Positions 1 through 8,858 of a stretch of 64,000 nucleotides of DNA are shown here, one piece after another. A program made the translations under genes and the position numbers. Positions within the stretch are counted from its first letter, which is position 1, and each line of letters starts with the position of its first letter. A model generated the notes under the pieces. That model searched no databases, was not told the DNA's origin, and was given only the letters and a program-made list of their open reading frames with translations. Source of the DNA: Nocardia alba NBRC 108234 (GTDB lineage: Bacteria > Actinomycetota > Actinomycetes > Mycobacteriales > Mycobacteriaceae); contig NZ_BDAX01000030.1 of assembly GCF_001612665.1 (NCBI RefSeq), positions 1-64,000 of the forward strand. The letters are read 5' to 3'.

Positions 1-70
1 ACTAGCGCGGGTTCCAGTTGTCCAGACCGCGCCTATCAGTGCCCAATAGTGCTCAGCACCAGAAGCTTTC

Positions 71-97
71 GCGAATCGACATTTCTCATCGATTCGC
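71..97. repeat. Perfect 9-bp inverted repeat
   Basis: GCGAATCGA at 71-79 and TCGATTCGC at 89-97 pair perfectly across a 9-nt loop. No T-run follows, so an operator or a remnant site is as likely as a terminator. No flanking intact gene identifies its owner. Confidence 0.45.
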
Positions 98-285
98 ATG
101 AATTCTCATTGATTCCGGTCAAAAGGGTGGGGTTCTGTGGGGCGCTTTTCGCGCCGTTCCCCAGAGGCCGTAGAGGTGGCGCGGATCTGGGGGGTGCGCG
201 CGGACCGGGCCAGCTGCCGACCTAGCCGGGCACCATCAGCAGGACCATGGTGGCCGCGGTCGGGGCGGCGGCGATGCACAACAAC

Positions 286-345
286 CCGTGTCGCGTTCGA
301 CAAGACCGGCACCCTGACCCGCGGCACGCCGAGAGTCTGCCAAAC
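286..345 (+). pseudogene. Fragment of heavy-metal P-type ATPase (phosphorylation site)
   Basis: A forward frame reads TRVAFDKTGTLTRGTPRV. DKTGTLT is the phosphorylated-aspartate signature of P-type ATPases, and the flanking VAF and RGTPRV fit the P1B (heavy-metal) subfamily. Neither transmembrane helices, the CPC-type metal site, nor the ATP-binding hinge is present nearby, so only about 18 codons survive. It is a remnant of a deleted metal-transport gene and has no function of its own. Confidence 0.6.
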
Positions 346-450
346 GGCTCTCGTTCAAACAGTGATTCGGCTCGTTAGTTCGTTATCCGACGGGTAGGGA
401 TACGGCCGATCGGTATCTCTGGTGCACCATGAGGCACAACCTGGCGAACG

Positions 451-1281
451 TCAGCGAATGTAGGGGCCGTCGTGGTGGGCATGTTCGGCTCGAACGAATG
501 TCCACGCGGTCAATGCGGTGAACAGTCGCCAGTGAGAGGCATGTGTTCCGGGCAGGCCGGTCAGGGCTAAGATCCGGCGCATGCGGTAGTCGACGGTGTT
601 GGGATGTATGCACAATCGACGGGCACTTCGTTTGCGATCGAATCCCTGGCGAACAAGCACCTCCAAGGTCTGAAGCAGTTCTGCGTGCTCCTCGAGAGGT
701 TTTAGGAGCGACATAAGGTGGTCGCGCCCCGGTCCTGGGCGCGTGACCTGGTACTCCACGGCCAGCTCTCCCAGCCTGTAGAGCTGCGGCTCCTTGCGGA
801 GGCGGATGGCGAGGTCGAGTAATTCGTGGGCGGTCTCCGCCGCTTCCGAGATCGAGGCGGTCGCAGACTCGATGGCGACCGTAGTGGTGGCCTTTCGCGC
901 GGCCGCAGACAACAAGGCGGGCAGGTCACCGATCCGACGACCCAGGTCCGAGGAAGCGGGAATCAGGATCGTGCCGTAACCCGGGCCCAATAGTGCTGGT
1001 ATCGGAAACCCGCATTCGGCTGCAAGACATCGGCGGATGTCGTCCAACCGAGCCTCGGGGATCGTGGTCGCCCGGTCGGTCAGGGCCGCATCCGGCTGTT
1101 GGCAGAATCCGGCAGCGACGACGACGAAGGTATTGGTCGTGGGGATCTGGAAATGCCGCGCGATCGATAGATTGATGCAGCTACCGGACAGCAGTGACAT
1201 AGCGAACTTGTTGAGTGCGGCATCAGTGGCACTGTCCTCCGAGCGCGCAGGCGCACAGAGGATTTCATCGATTGCCATCAT
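451..1281 (-). CDS. PucR-type helix-turn-helix transcriptional regulator
   Basis: A 276-residue protein whose C-terminus has the PucR/CdaR helix-turn-helix: a stretch around RSARRLCIHPNTVDYRMRRI followed by the typical closing helix, as in regulators that bind DNA of purine, sugar-acid or aromatic catabolic genes. The N-terminal two thirds are an unassigned sensory region. I chose ATG at 1281 rather than the longer GTG at 1344 because GGAG lies 5 nt upstream of 1281. No partner operon sits next to it; its neighbours are decayed sequence, so the target is unknown. Confidence 0.85.
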   Translation of the reverse strand: MMAIDEILCAPARSEDSATDAALNKFAMSLLSGSCINLSIARHFQIPTTNTFVVVAAGFCQQPDAALTDRATTIPEARLDDIRRCLAAECGFPIPALLGPGYGTILIPASSDLGRRIGDLPALLSAAARKATTTVAIESATASISEAAETAHELLDLAIRLRKEPQLYRLGELAVEYQVTRPGPGRDHLMSLLKPLEEHAELLQTLEVLVRQGFDRKRSARRLCIHPNTVDYRMRRILALTGLPGTHASHWRLFTALTAWTFVRAEHAHHDGPYIR

Positions 1282-1354
1282 CAGATCTCCAGTTGAGTGT
1301 CCGTCCTGCCCCGGGTCCCGCCGCGGGACCGGACGTGCTGTCATCGGTTCGAGG

Positions 1355-1522
1355 TCATCGCTTGGCGGCGGTGTCGGCGATGGCGCGGAAGGCGTAGATG
1401 GCTTCGCCCATGTTGACCTCGGAGTTGAAGTCTTCGCTGTTCTTGACGATCAAGTCGTGTCGTGACTTGAACCGTCTCGTCAAGTGCATGCTTGCGGTGG
1501 GGTCGTACCTACAGTCCGCGCG
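1355..1522 (-). pseudogene. C-terminal remnant of an unidentified protein
   Basis: After an in-frame TAG a minus-strand frame runs for about 55 codons and ends at a TGA (1355-1357). It contains FKSRHDLIVKNSEDFNSEVN and then MGEAIYAFRAIADTAAKR. The composition and codon use look like genuine coding sequence, and the end resembles a natural C-terminus. A start at ATG 1489 is possible but has no good ribosome-binding site. I do not recognise the family. It lies just upstream of the PucR gene on the same strand and is probably a truncated gene. Confidence 0.35.
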
Positions 1523-1688
1523 CTACCGTCCCTCTACCGCTTCGCCGGCGGGTGATGGGCATCGACCGGGGTTGAGATCGAGTCACCACCGCAGCGGACA
1601 TGGCGGTGACCCAGGTTGCGCTCAGGGCGTACGCGTGATCCTTGCGACCTGCTGGAATGACCGGTCGGCGGCACGTCACGATCTGGGT

Positions 1689-3035
1689 TCAGCAGGTCGA
1701 CCGAGCCGGGGACCCGGCAAATAGAGCGCTGAGATAGTCGATTGCATCGTTGCCGACGATGAGGGTGGCCGCATGGCCCATGCTGGCGCTGAGGTAGGTG
1801 AGGTCTGCGCCCTGTGCGCACCAGCTGGCTGCAAGCTCGCGAGTCGGACCCGCTGGAACCAGGTCGTCGTCGTCGCTCTGCGCTATGAGCATCGGATCTG
1901 CAGGAGGCATGCCTCCGATGACGAAACCATCGAGGACGGCACGGGTTCGGGGATCAGACCGCAACGCCTCGATGATTGTTTGACCTGTCGTGGTGAAATC
2001 GCTGGTCGAGCGCATAGCCCACGTGGGTAGAGAGCCCGTCACACATTGATCGGCTGTAGCGTGCAAAAATTGCTGACCGGCGGGGTTGAGCATCTCGGTG
2101 ACCAGTGTGGTCAACTCAGGGTGACTGGCAATAATCCCATTGACAAACAAGCCGATGAGACCGGTCGCGAAGCTGCCGTCGGCTTCGGTCATGGCTGCGG
2201 CTGGGTCCACTGGAGTGGCGACCGCGACAGTGCCCTTCACCTGGAGGTCGGGTGCGTAGCTCGCGGCGAGTTGGGCCGCGCCGAGCGCTGCTCCACCGCC
2301 CTGGGACGATCCCCAGACGGCGACTGGGGCGTCCGGTGTGGCGGCACCGAGTCGAATCGCGGCACGTGCGGCGTCAAGGACTGCGTGGCCTTCCGACACC
2401 GGTTGCAGATAGGTGTGCCCTCCCGGGGTGCCGATCCCCTCATAGTCGGTCACCACCACTGCAAACCCAGCTGCGAGTAGCGCCGTCAGATCGGCAATCG
2501 AAAACTCGAACATCGGAGAGCCGCTGCCGTCGTATGTCACTGCGTCGGCGATCAGCTTGGATGCAGCGCAGGAATCACCACCGCCGTGCGTACCGACGGC
2601 GTAGCTGACCAGTGGTCGCGGTCCGAGACCGTGCCACGGCGATGTCGGGTTCAGCACGATCCCGCTGACCGCGATCGGTGTGTTATGGGTATCGGTGCTT
2701 CGGTACAGGATTCGAGTTGCCGTCACTGGCGGTAGTGCTGCGGCAAGGGGGGATCCACCGAGCAGAGTGACCTCGGCGGTCCGGATGAGATCACCGTTGG
2801 TAGCGGTCGGCAACGGACTCGGTGGCACATAGAAGTCATCGCCGGGTGCAGCCGCGGCCGGTCCTGGCACAACACACAGCACTGCTGCGACCGCCAGCGT
2901 GCCCAACAGAGGTTGGCACCCGCGGCGCCGTGCAATGCGACTCACGGGCTCGCTCACTCGGCGACCTCTGCTCCGCACGTGCGTCGGCGATACCAATTCA
3001 GGCCGTCGGTGTTTGAGGATGGACATGGCAGGCAT
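1689..3035 (-). CDS. Secretory lipase, LIP family (paralogue 1)
   Basis: A 448-residue exported alpha/beta-hydrolase that would cleave triacylglycerols or other lipid esters outside the cell. A long basic N-region (about 40 residues) precedes a hydrophobic signal segment at about 43-62 ending AAAA. The fold signature includes VSYAVGTHGGGDSC (about 143-156), VVVTDYEGIGTPG, the nucleophile elbow GSSQG (Ser about 244), and near the C-terminus an aspartate loop (DDDLVPAG) and GHAA, which can supply Asp and His. GGAG sits 8 nt before the ATG. It is clearly paralogous to the lipase at 11999-13381. Its upstream region carries the palindromic element also found before the MFS transporter copies. Confidence 0.93.
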   Translation of the reverse strand: MPAMSILKHRRPELVSPTHVRSRGRRVSEPVSRIARRRGCQPLLGTLAVAAVLCVVPGPAAAAPGDDFYVPPSPLPTATNGDLIRTAEVTLLGGSPLAAALPPVTATRILYRSTDTHNTPIAVSGIVLNPTSPWHGLGPRPLVSYAVGTHGGGDSCAASKLIADAVTYDGSGSPMFEFSIADLTALLAAGFAVVVTDYEGIGTPGGHTYLQPVSEGHAVLDAARAAIRLGAATPDAPVAVWGSSQGGGAALGAAQLAASYAPDLQVKGTVAVATPVDPAAAMTEADGSFATGLIGLFVNGIIASHPELTTLVTEMLNPAGQQFLHATADQCVTGSLPTWAMRSTSDFTTTGQTIIEALRSDPRTRAVLDGFVIGGMPPADPMLIAQSDDDDLVPAGPTRELAASWCAQGADLTYLSASMGHAATLIVGNDAIDYLSALFAGSPARSTC

Positions 3036-3117
3036 TAGCGGATCTCCAATTGCTGAGTATGTCTGGACTGGCTCAGTGAGGCACTCGAGGTGCGAATCGT
3101 GGTGGATTGTTGGAGCC

Positions 3118-3151
3118 TATGCGTCCGGCGTCACACCGGAACACACCCGAA
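3118..3151 (-). promoter_or_regulatory. Palindromic upstream element, copy 1 (lipase promoter)
   Basis: Read on the minus strand this has a conserved GGGTGTGTTC block and the palindrome TCCGG-TGTGACG-CCGGA, then the shared tail ACGCATA. It ends 82 nt before the lipase start. Three further copies lie at 10293, 11443 and 14264, each ahead of a transporter start. The element is probably an operator or part of a promoter. The bound protein is unknown. Confidence 0.6.
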
Positions 3152-3299
3152 TGGGGGTGTCCGAGTGATCGACGGTCGAGTTCGATTTCATCCAGCCCGG
3201 GACAGATAAAACTCTGGACAGCGGCGAGCTGAAAAACTGCGAAGTTATGGAAACGGACCGTAACTTCCCGTTACCGACAGAGTGGAAATGGTGGTAGCA

Positions 3300-4118
3300 A
3301 TGGCCGGTGTGGTTGTGGTCGTCGGTGTCGGCGGCATGGGAGAAGCCATTGCTCGGCGTCAGGGCGGCGGGCGGTCGGTGGTTCTAGCTGATTTTCAGGA
3401 GACGGCGTTGGCGACGCTGACGGAGCAATTAACCGGTGAGGGGTATGCGGTGAGCAGCCGACACACCGATGTGGCCTCGGCTGAATCAGTTCAGCAGCTG
3501 GCGGATCACGCGGCGTCGGTCGGTGAGGTTGTCCAGGTGATCCATACGGCAGGATTATCGCCAGTACAGGCCTCCGTCGAGCGGATTGTGGCCGTTAACC
3601 TCGTGGGTGTCGGTTACGTGCTCGACGCGTTCGGCCCCTTGCTCGGCCCCGGCGGCGCGGGACTGGTTATCTCGAGTATGGCCGGATACATGTACCCGCC
3701 GCTGCCTGCGGACCACGTCGCGGCGATCTGCTCGTCGGACACCGATCGTCTGGCGAATTTGGAGTTCCTTCAGCCTGCGATCCTGAAAGATGCAGGCACG
3801 GCCTACGCAGTGACAAAGCAAATCAACCGCATTCAGGTGCAACAAGTGGCCGCCGCGTGGGGGCGACGAGGAGCACGGGTGAACAGCATTTCTCCCGGTG
3901 TGGTCGCCACCGCCATGGGCCATGGGGAACTTGCCGGTCCCACGGGCGAGACTATGCGCACGATGATCGCGATGTCGGGCTCTGGCCGCGTGGGAACCTC
4001 CACCGATATTGCCGACGCGGCGGCATTTCTTCTCAGCTCGAACGCGTCCTTCATCACCGGTATCGATCTGCTGGTCGATGGCGGCTCGGTCGCTGCCCTG
4101 CACACCCAGACGACGTAG
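3300..4118 (+). CDS. SDR family oxidoreductase
   Basis: A short-chain dehydrogenase/reductase of about 272 residues with an N-terminal Rossmann fold. The nucleotide loop reads VGVGGMGEA in place of the usual TGxxxGxG. The catalytic Ser lies in VISSMAG and the Tyr/Lys pair in YAVTK. The end (VDGGSVAAL) is the usual SDR C-terminal strand. Starts are possible at GTG 3282, ATG 3288 and ATG 3300; I prefer 3300 because the strand-1 motif then starts right after Met as in most SDRs. It stands alone, divergent from the lipase, and is closed by a strong hairpin at 4143-4182. The substrate is unknown. Confidence 0.88.
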   Translation: MAGVVVVVGVGGMGEAIARRQGGGRSVVLADFQETALATLTEQLTGEGYAVSSRHTDVASAESVQQLADHAASVGEVVQVIHTAGLSPVQASVERIVAVNLVGVGYVLDAFGPLLGPGGAGLVISSMAGYMYPPLPADHVAAICSSDTDRLANLEFLQPAILKDAGTAYAVTKQINRIQVQQVAAAWGRRGARVNSISPGVVATAMGHGELAGPTGETMRTMIAMSGSGRVGTSTDIADAAAFLLSSNASFITGIDLLVDGGSVAALHTQTT

Positions 4119-4142
4119 TGTTTGGGCACCCACAACCTAATC

Positions 4143-4182
4143 AGAAAGCTAGTCAACGTTTTGCGACGTTGACTAGCTTTCT
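4143..4182 (+). terminator. Strong 17-bp hairpin terminator after the SDR gene
   Basis: The sequence AGAAAGCTAGTCAACGT pairs perfectly with its complement across a 6-nt loop (tttgcg), 24 nt after the SDR stop codon. The right arm ends in CTTTCT rather than a long U-run, as is common in actinobacteria. A bidirectional role is possible. Confidence 0.75.
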
Positions 4183-4807
4183 CGTGAGCAACTAACTCCG
4201 GCCCTTCGTCGTGCGTATCGGGGCACGCCGCTGCCATCGCGGTCGACGTCCTCTCCTCCTATTTGCTGCGGCAGCATGGTCAAGTTCGGTGCCGACCGTG
4301 GCAGTCGGATGTCGAACGTCGCTGGCTGTGCGGGCACTACGCGATACCGTCCTACCCGCCGACATCGACGCTAACAGCGTCGTCCCGACGATCACCGTCC
4401 TTTCGTGGCCACGCATGACCGAACAGGGATGTTTCTCCCTGAAATGGCTGGGACAGTGTGGGTGAGCAGGTTCGAGTCTTACTGATGGTGCGGTGTGGAG
4501 CTGCGGTGCGTCGCGCTGCCCGGCCGCCTTCACCCACCTATCGACTAACCGGTTTCTCGCATTAGGGCGGGGCCGTCGATCTTTGGCTGCGGCCGGCACA
4601 CCACAATTGCTGTCAGCGTTGGCCGCAAAGGTCACGTTGACCGGTGGCGGTGTATGCGTGGTCGACGGCACCTTCTCCTTTCTGATTCTGGCCGGTTCGG
4701 CCGCCATCGTGGCGGGAGCGGCCGAACCGGCCAGCGACTGCTCGATACCTATCGATGCTTCGCCAGCGGCAACCCGGCGTCATAGGTATCTCATCGACAT
4801 CGCGCCG
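4183..4807. other. Non-coding or decayed stretch with a perfect inverted repeat
   Basis: No convincing gene. A forward frame near 4550-4750 includes VCVVDGTFSF, faintly like the DDE 'DGT' region of some transposases, but it is too short and too divergent to call. A 17-bp perfect inverted repeat lies at 4688-4734. The other frames are unsupported by codon use or ribosome-binding sites. Confidence 0.5.
4688..4734. repeat. Perfect 17-bp inverted repeat
   Basis: CTGGCCGGTTCGGCCGC (4688-4704) pairs perfectly with 4718-4734 across a 13-nt loop. It lies about 75 nt beyond the end of the convergent CocE-type gene (minus strand), so it may terminate that transcript. The size of the stem would also fit a mobile-element end. 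Confidence 0.55.
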
Positions 4808-6415
4808 TCAAGAATGCGGCTTGGCGATTGTTGGGAGGGTCAGGACTGATCGCCGCTCCGGCTCGTCGACGACCGTGCGTCGGGACCCAGCTGGGGCTGC
4901 GGCGTAGCTCGGCGAGGCATCGGCCGACACTTGGAGGCGAAGTCGGTGGCCGGGCAGGAAGACGTGGGCTGCGGGTGACATGTCGATTTCGACTTCGCGT
5001 ACTGGCGAAGCGCCTGTCACGCCGTCGCAGATGTTGACCGACTTTCCCGACGGCGACACGTCGCACAGTCGCACGAACCACGGCCCGGCATCGCCCTCGA
5101 TCGACAGTCGCACGCTCGGCCGTCCGGCGATCGTCACCGGGTCGGTCAGCTCCGCGCTCGTATAGCTCAGCACGTCCGGGCGGCGCTCGCGTTTCTTCTG
5201 ATTCTTCGAGCCCATGTCGGGCGGAAAGAGCGTCGTCCCGCCCAGGGCGGGCGCGGGATTCCCCGCTGTCGTGACGAAACTACGAGAACCTCGGCTCCTC
5301 GATCCGGCTCCGAGAGTCAGTCCGCCGCCACCGTCCAACGTCCAGTCGCACCGCTCGGTCGCCGGTGGAAAGGACGGGAGTTCGCGGAATTCCTGCGCTC
5401 CGCCGAACCAGATCCTCGCCCCGGTCGGCCGAGGCGCTGTGGTGAAGAAATCGATCGACTCCCGGATCATCACCGGGTGGGCGCCCATCGACATATGGGA
5501 CCACGGTCCGACAATGAGGCGCACGGACCGACCCGCCGCCTGAATCTGCTCGTATTCGGCGATCTGGGCGTCGATGAAGAGGTCGTGCCACCCCGCGAAC
5601 GTCAGGATCGGCGGACCCATCGTCAGCTGGTCGTCGAGGCTTGCCGGGTCCCACCAAGGGTCGGTCGGACCGTGGTCGAGCCACGACTGGTAGGGCGCAT
5701 CAGAGATGGACAGGGCACGCCGATCCGCTCCCTCGGCGACGCCGGCGCGCGTAGCCCGCCGGAACGTCGGGATCAATCGGGCGAAAGCAGCCAGCCGCTT
5801 CAACGACGGCTGCTCCTGGGTGTGGAAGACGAAACGCCAGAAGAGGGCGGTGCCGAGACCGAAGCGGCCGTTGGGATAGAAGATGGATCGGCGGAAGTCC
5901 GTGGACGTCACGCCGACGAACATCGCGGGCACGGGCCGCGGTGCGGCTCTACTCGCCGCCCAGGTCGTGAGGCCTAGGTAACTGGCGCCCCACAGGTACA
6001 CGTCGTCGTGCGCCCATGGCTGCGCGTCCATCCACTCCCACGTCGCACGGGTGTCCTCCACCTCGCCGAACATCGGAACGAACTCTCCCCCTGAACCGAA
6101 CGTGCCACGGCAGCTCTGCACGATGACGGTGAATCCGCGTTCGGCGAGTAGGCGAGCATCGGAGGCGACCATCTGCCGACCGTAGGGCGACCTGATGAGC
6201 ACGATCGGATCCGAACCCTCGCTCGTCGAGTACCACCGGTCGGTCAGCAGCGAGATGCCGTCTGGCATCTTCACCGGTACGTCGCGCTCGACCCGAACAC
6301 GAGATCGCGTCGCCGGTGGCAGCCCTGCGCGGCGCCCACGGAGCCAGGACCGTGCCGTCATCGGTGTGACCCGCGCATCGCAGGATTGGTGCAGTCGTTC
6401 ATCGTCGAACTCCAT
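4808..6415 (-). CDS. CocE/NonD family alpha/beta-hydrolase
   Basis: About 535 residues with the S15/CocE architecture: a hydrolase domain (VKMPDGISLLTDRW, then IRSPYGR), nucleophile elbow GASYLG, later Asp in GWHDLFIDAQ and His in GPWSHMSMG, then a C-terminal jelly-roll domain with RLQVSADASP. The family hydrolyses esters or amides of acyl substrates. The open frame extends to 6583, but the first 56 codons look non-coding and ATG 6415 gives the natural length; no clear ribosome-binding site is visible for either. It lies downstream of the acyl-CoA ligase on the same strand, so it may cleave an ester whose acid is then activated by the ligase (inference). Confidence 0.88.
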   Translation of the reverse strand: MEFDDERLHQSCDARVTPMTARSWLRGRRAGLPPATRSRVRVERDVPVKMPDGISLLTDRWYSTSEGSDPIVLIRSPYGRQMVASDARLLAERGFTVIVQSCRGTFGSGGEFVPMFGEVEDTRATWEWMDAQPWAHDDVYLWGASYLGLTTWAASRAAPRPVPAMFVGVTSTDFRRSIFYPNGRFGLGTALFWRFVFHTQEQPSLKRLAAFARLIPTFRRATRAGVAEGADRRALSISDAPYQSWLDHGPTDPWWDPASLDDQLTMGPPILTFAGWHDLFIDAQIAEYEQIQAAGRSVRLIVGPWSHMSMGAHPVMIRESIDFFTTAPRPTGARIWFGGAQEFRELPSFPPATERCDWTLDGGGGLTLGAGSRSRGSRSFVTTAGNPAPALGGTTLFPPDMGSKNQKKRERRPDVLSYTSAELTDPVTIAGRPSVRLSIEGDAGPWFVRLCDVSPSGKSVNICDGVTGASPVREVEIDMSPAAHVFLPGHRLRLQVSADASPSYAAAPAGSRRTVVDEPERRSVLTLPTIAKPHS

Positions 6416-6827
6416 TCGGTGGTGCGGCAAGGGGACTGAGTGTGGTGGAGAAGTGTGGGCAGATGCGCTGGAGGTGGGGCGCCGCCGATAGCGTTTCGCC
6501 GGAGTTTTCGCGCATCCGCCCTTGAAGGCCGCTCGTAGGTGTCGAGAATGAGGCGCGTCGACGAAGGTCGCCGGACACCTCATCGCGTCGCAGCCCGTGG
6601 CTCGCTGCGCAGGCGCTGGCCCCTCTCGCCCAGGGCGCCTCGGGCGGATCCGGCAGCTCCTCGGTCATAGGAAACAGCGTGTGGAAAAGGTTCGGGGGCG
6701 ATGCCGCTGAGCATGCGAAATCGGCCATGAGCCTGTCGGTGAACTGTTCCCCGCGCGACAGTGCCGCGTGGACATCGACGATCACACAGCGAGGGAGGGT
6801 CGCTTCGCGCTCGGCGGTGTAGTTCAT
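6399..6827 (-). CDS. Possible small protein translationally coupled to the acyl-CoA ligase
   Basis: An ATG at 6827 overlaps the ligase stop codon (ATGA), the usual layout of translational coupling, and opens a 142-codon frame that runs into the start of the CocE gene. The first 60 or so codons (MNYTAEREATLPRCVIVDVH...) show normal high-GC third positions; the last part overlaps the CocE start and looks less like coding sequence. I recognise no domain. It could be a genuine small gene, or a shortened one whose 3' part has been replaced. Confidence 0.35.
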   Translation of the reverse strand: MNYTAEREATLPRCVIVDVHAALSRGEQFTDRLMADFACSAASPPNLFHTLFPMTEELPDPPEAPWARGASACAASHGLRRDEVSGDLRRRASFSTPTSGLQGRMRENSGETLSAAPHLQRICPHFSTTLSPLAAPPNGVRR

Positions 6828-8464
6828 GTGGTCGTACGCGCCGTAGCGGACTCGGGCATATCCGAGAGCCGACGGAGCACGGCCTTGGTGACCTTGCCGG
6901 TCGCCGTGCGGGGCAACTCGTCCACGAAGACCACGTAGTCGGGCACCTTGTAGCCGGCGATGCTCGTTCGCGCGTGATCGCGGAGTTCCTGCTCCGACGC
7001 GCGGTGGTCGGGCCGGAGCAGGACATACGCCTTGGGGCGCTCGCCCCATTTCTCGTTCGCGTACCCGACGACGGCGACATCGAGCACCGCTGGATGGGAG
7101 CTGAGCGCGTTCTCGACTTCGACGGTCGAGATGTTCTCTCCCCCGGAGATGACGATGTCCTTGGCCCGGTCCTTGACCTCGATGTAGCCGTCCTCGTGCA
7201 TGACCCCGAGGTCGCCGCTGTGGAACCAGCCGCCCGCGAAGGCATCCGCGGTCGCCTCCGGATCCTTGAAGTAGCCCGTCATGACGTTGTTGCCGCGCAT
7301 GACGATCTCGCCCAGCGTGACGCCGTCGCGGGGCACGTCCGCCATGTCCTTGTCGACCACCCGGACGGGGTCGGCCTGCACCATCGCAACGCCCTGTCGC
7401 GCGAGTTTGCGGGTGCGCGCCTCCGGAGACAGTAGGTCCCACTCCTCGTGGTACTCACAGACCGTGTACGGACCGTAGACCTCGGTGAGCCCGTAGACGT
7501 GGACGACCGAGATGCGGAGCGCGTCGAGCTGCTCGAGCACGGTTGGTGTCGGCGGGGCGCCGGCCGTTGTGATGCGCAGCGGTCGGTCGAGCGGATGCGC
7601 TTCCGGTCCGTTCGCGATCGTGCTGCAAACGGTCGGTGACCCGCAGAGATGGCTGACGTCGAACTCGTCGATCGCCTGCCAGACAGCTTCGGAACGCACG
7701 GCCCGCAGACAGATGTGCGTGCCGCCTGCCGCGGTGACCGCCCACGGCATGCACCACCCGTTGCAGTGAAACATCGGCAGTGTCCATAGGAACACCGAGG
7801 TCGAGGTCAGCGCGGTGTGGTGCATCTCGCCGAGCGCGTTGAGATACGCCCCGCGATGCGAGTACATGACGCCCTTGGGTGCTCCCGTGGTGCCCGAGGT
7901 GTAATTGATCGAGATCGTGGCGAGCTCATCGTCGATCTGCCAGGCGAGCGGCTCAGAGTCGGGGGCTGCGCGCTCGAGGTAGTCGTCGAACGACGGGTAG
8001 CCGTAATCGGTCGTTCCCGCTGGGGAGCCGAACTCTGGGTCCGCGATCTCGACGACAACGTCCAGGGCGGGGCTCAGAAACCGTGCGTCCCCGAGCGAGG
8101 ACGAGAGTTCCGCGTCGATGAACAGCATGGTCGCCTCGGAGTGGCGCAGGATGGTGGCGACCTCGTCTGGGGCGAGCCGAGAGTTGACTGCGACAAGTAC
8201 CCCTCCAGCCAGCGGCACCGCGTAGTGCGCGATCAGCAGTTCGGGGACGTTCGGAGCGAGGAATGCGACGCGGTCGCCCTGTCGGATGTCGGCGCGAATC
8301 GCGCGTGCCAACTCTTCGACGACGACCAGGAACTCCCGGTACGTGTAAGCACGCGTGCCATAAACGATGGCGAGCTTCGACGGATAGACCTCGGCCGACC
8401 GTTGTAAGAAGGTGAGAGTCGTGAGCTGGGTGAAGTTCGCGGACTGAACGGTCGACGAAGTCAT
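6824..8464 (-). CDS. AMP-forming acyl-CoA synthetase (FadD-like)
   Basis: A 546-residue adenylate-forming enzyme that activates a carboxylic acid with ATP and joins it to CoA. The P-loop-like TSGTTGAPKG is at 189-198, followed by GLTEVYG, the hinge and acceptor region (WFHSGDLG, VKDRAKDIVISGGEN) and the catalytic lysine motif PRTATGKV near the C-terminus. AGGAG lies 6 nt before the ATG. Length and motifs are those of medium- or long-chain acyl-CoA ligases. It is first in a minus-strand unit with the CocE hydrolase and is divergent from a LuxR regulator, the likely controller. Confidence 0.93.
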   Translation of the reverse strand: MTSSTVQSANFTQLTTLTFLQRSAEVYPSKLAIVYGTRAYTYREFLVVVEELARAIRADIRQGDRVAFLAPNVPELLIAHYAVPLAGGVLVAVNSRLAPDEVATILRHSEATMLFIDAELSSSLGDARFLSPALDVVVEIADPEFGSPAGTTDYGYPSFDDYLERAAPDSEPLAWQIDDELATISINYTSGTTGAPKGVMYSHRGAYLNALGEMHHTALTSTSVFLWTLPMFHCNGWCMPWAVTAAGGTHICLRAVRSEAVWQAIDEFDVSHLCGSPTVCSTIANGPEAHPLDRPLRITTAGAPPTPTVLEQLDALRISVVHVYGLTEVYGPYTVCEYHEEWDLLSPEARTRKLARQGVAMVQADPVRVVDKDMADVPRDGVTLGEIVMRGNNVMTGYFKDPEATADAFAGGWFHSGDLGVMHEDGYIEVKDRAKDIVISGGENISTVEVENALSSHPAVLDVAVVGYANEKWGERPKAYVLLRPDHRASEQELRDHARTSIAGYKVPDYVVFVDELPRTATGKVTKAVLRRLSDMPESATARTTT

Positions 8465-8858
8465 CGCGGTCTCCTGTGCTGACTCGGGGTGTCGCAGGCT
8501 GGTGTCAATTGGCGACGACGCAACCCTGCGCGACCGTCCATAGGACGTAGGAGAGGTTCGGCCTCACGACCAGACCAGACCAGGGCTCGGTGCTCCACGA
8601 GCGCGCCGTGTACTCCTCGTTCCACTCGACCGTCACCTGGCTGCGATGGAGCACGTGAGCACAAGCGGCCCACAGTGTCGCTGATCGTTGTGTTGATGAT
8701 TCCTCCTGAGTGTCAGGAAAGACTCTGACCGCCGGCGCGCGCCGTGCAGACCCCCGAAGGTGGGTATCGCGACCGCGTACCTTCGTTCGGAGGTAGAACA
8801 TTGTCGGCTGTGACGTCACTCACTATTCTCGGTGGTGATATCCAGTCGGAGGAACACC
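8465..8858. promoter_or_regulatory. Divergent control region between acyl-CoA ligase and LuxR regulator
   Basis: About 390 bp with no supported gene. It must contain both promoters. The LuxR end reads GGAGGAACACC directly before the ATG at 8859. I see no clear long palindrome, so the regulator's site cannot be placed by eye. Confidence 0.5.

Larger units (their letters stand above)
1..450. other. Gene-poor left edge with decayed sequence
   Basis: No intact gene is visible before the PucR regulator. The stretch holds a perfect 9-bp inverted repeat at 71-97 (GCGAATCGA, 9-nt loop, TCGATTCGC), followed by a near-direct repeat of its loop and right arm (ttctcatcgattc, then ttctcattgattc). A scrap of P-type ATPase coding sequence lies at about 286-345. 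The short reading frames here look like leftovers. Confidence 0.6.

Noticed and set aside
4550..4750. Transposase fragment suggested by VCVVDGTFSF
   Set aside because: The match is a few residues only, without the DDE neighbours or inverted repeats that would make it convincing.
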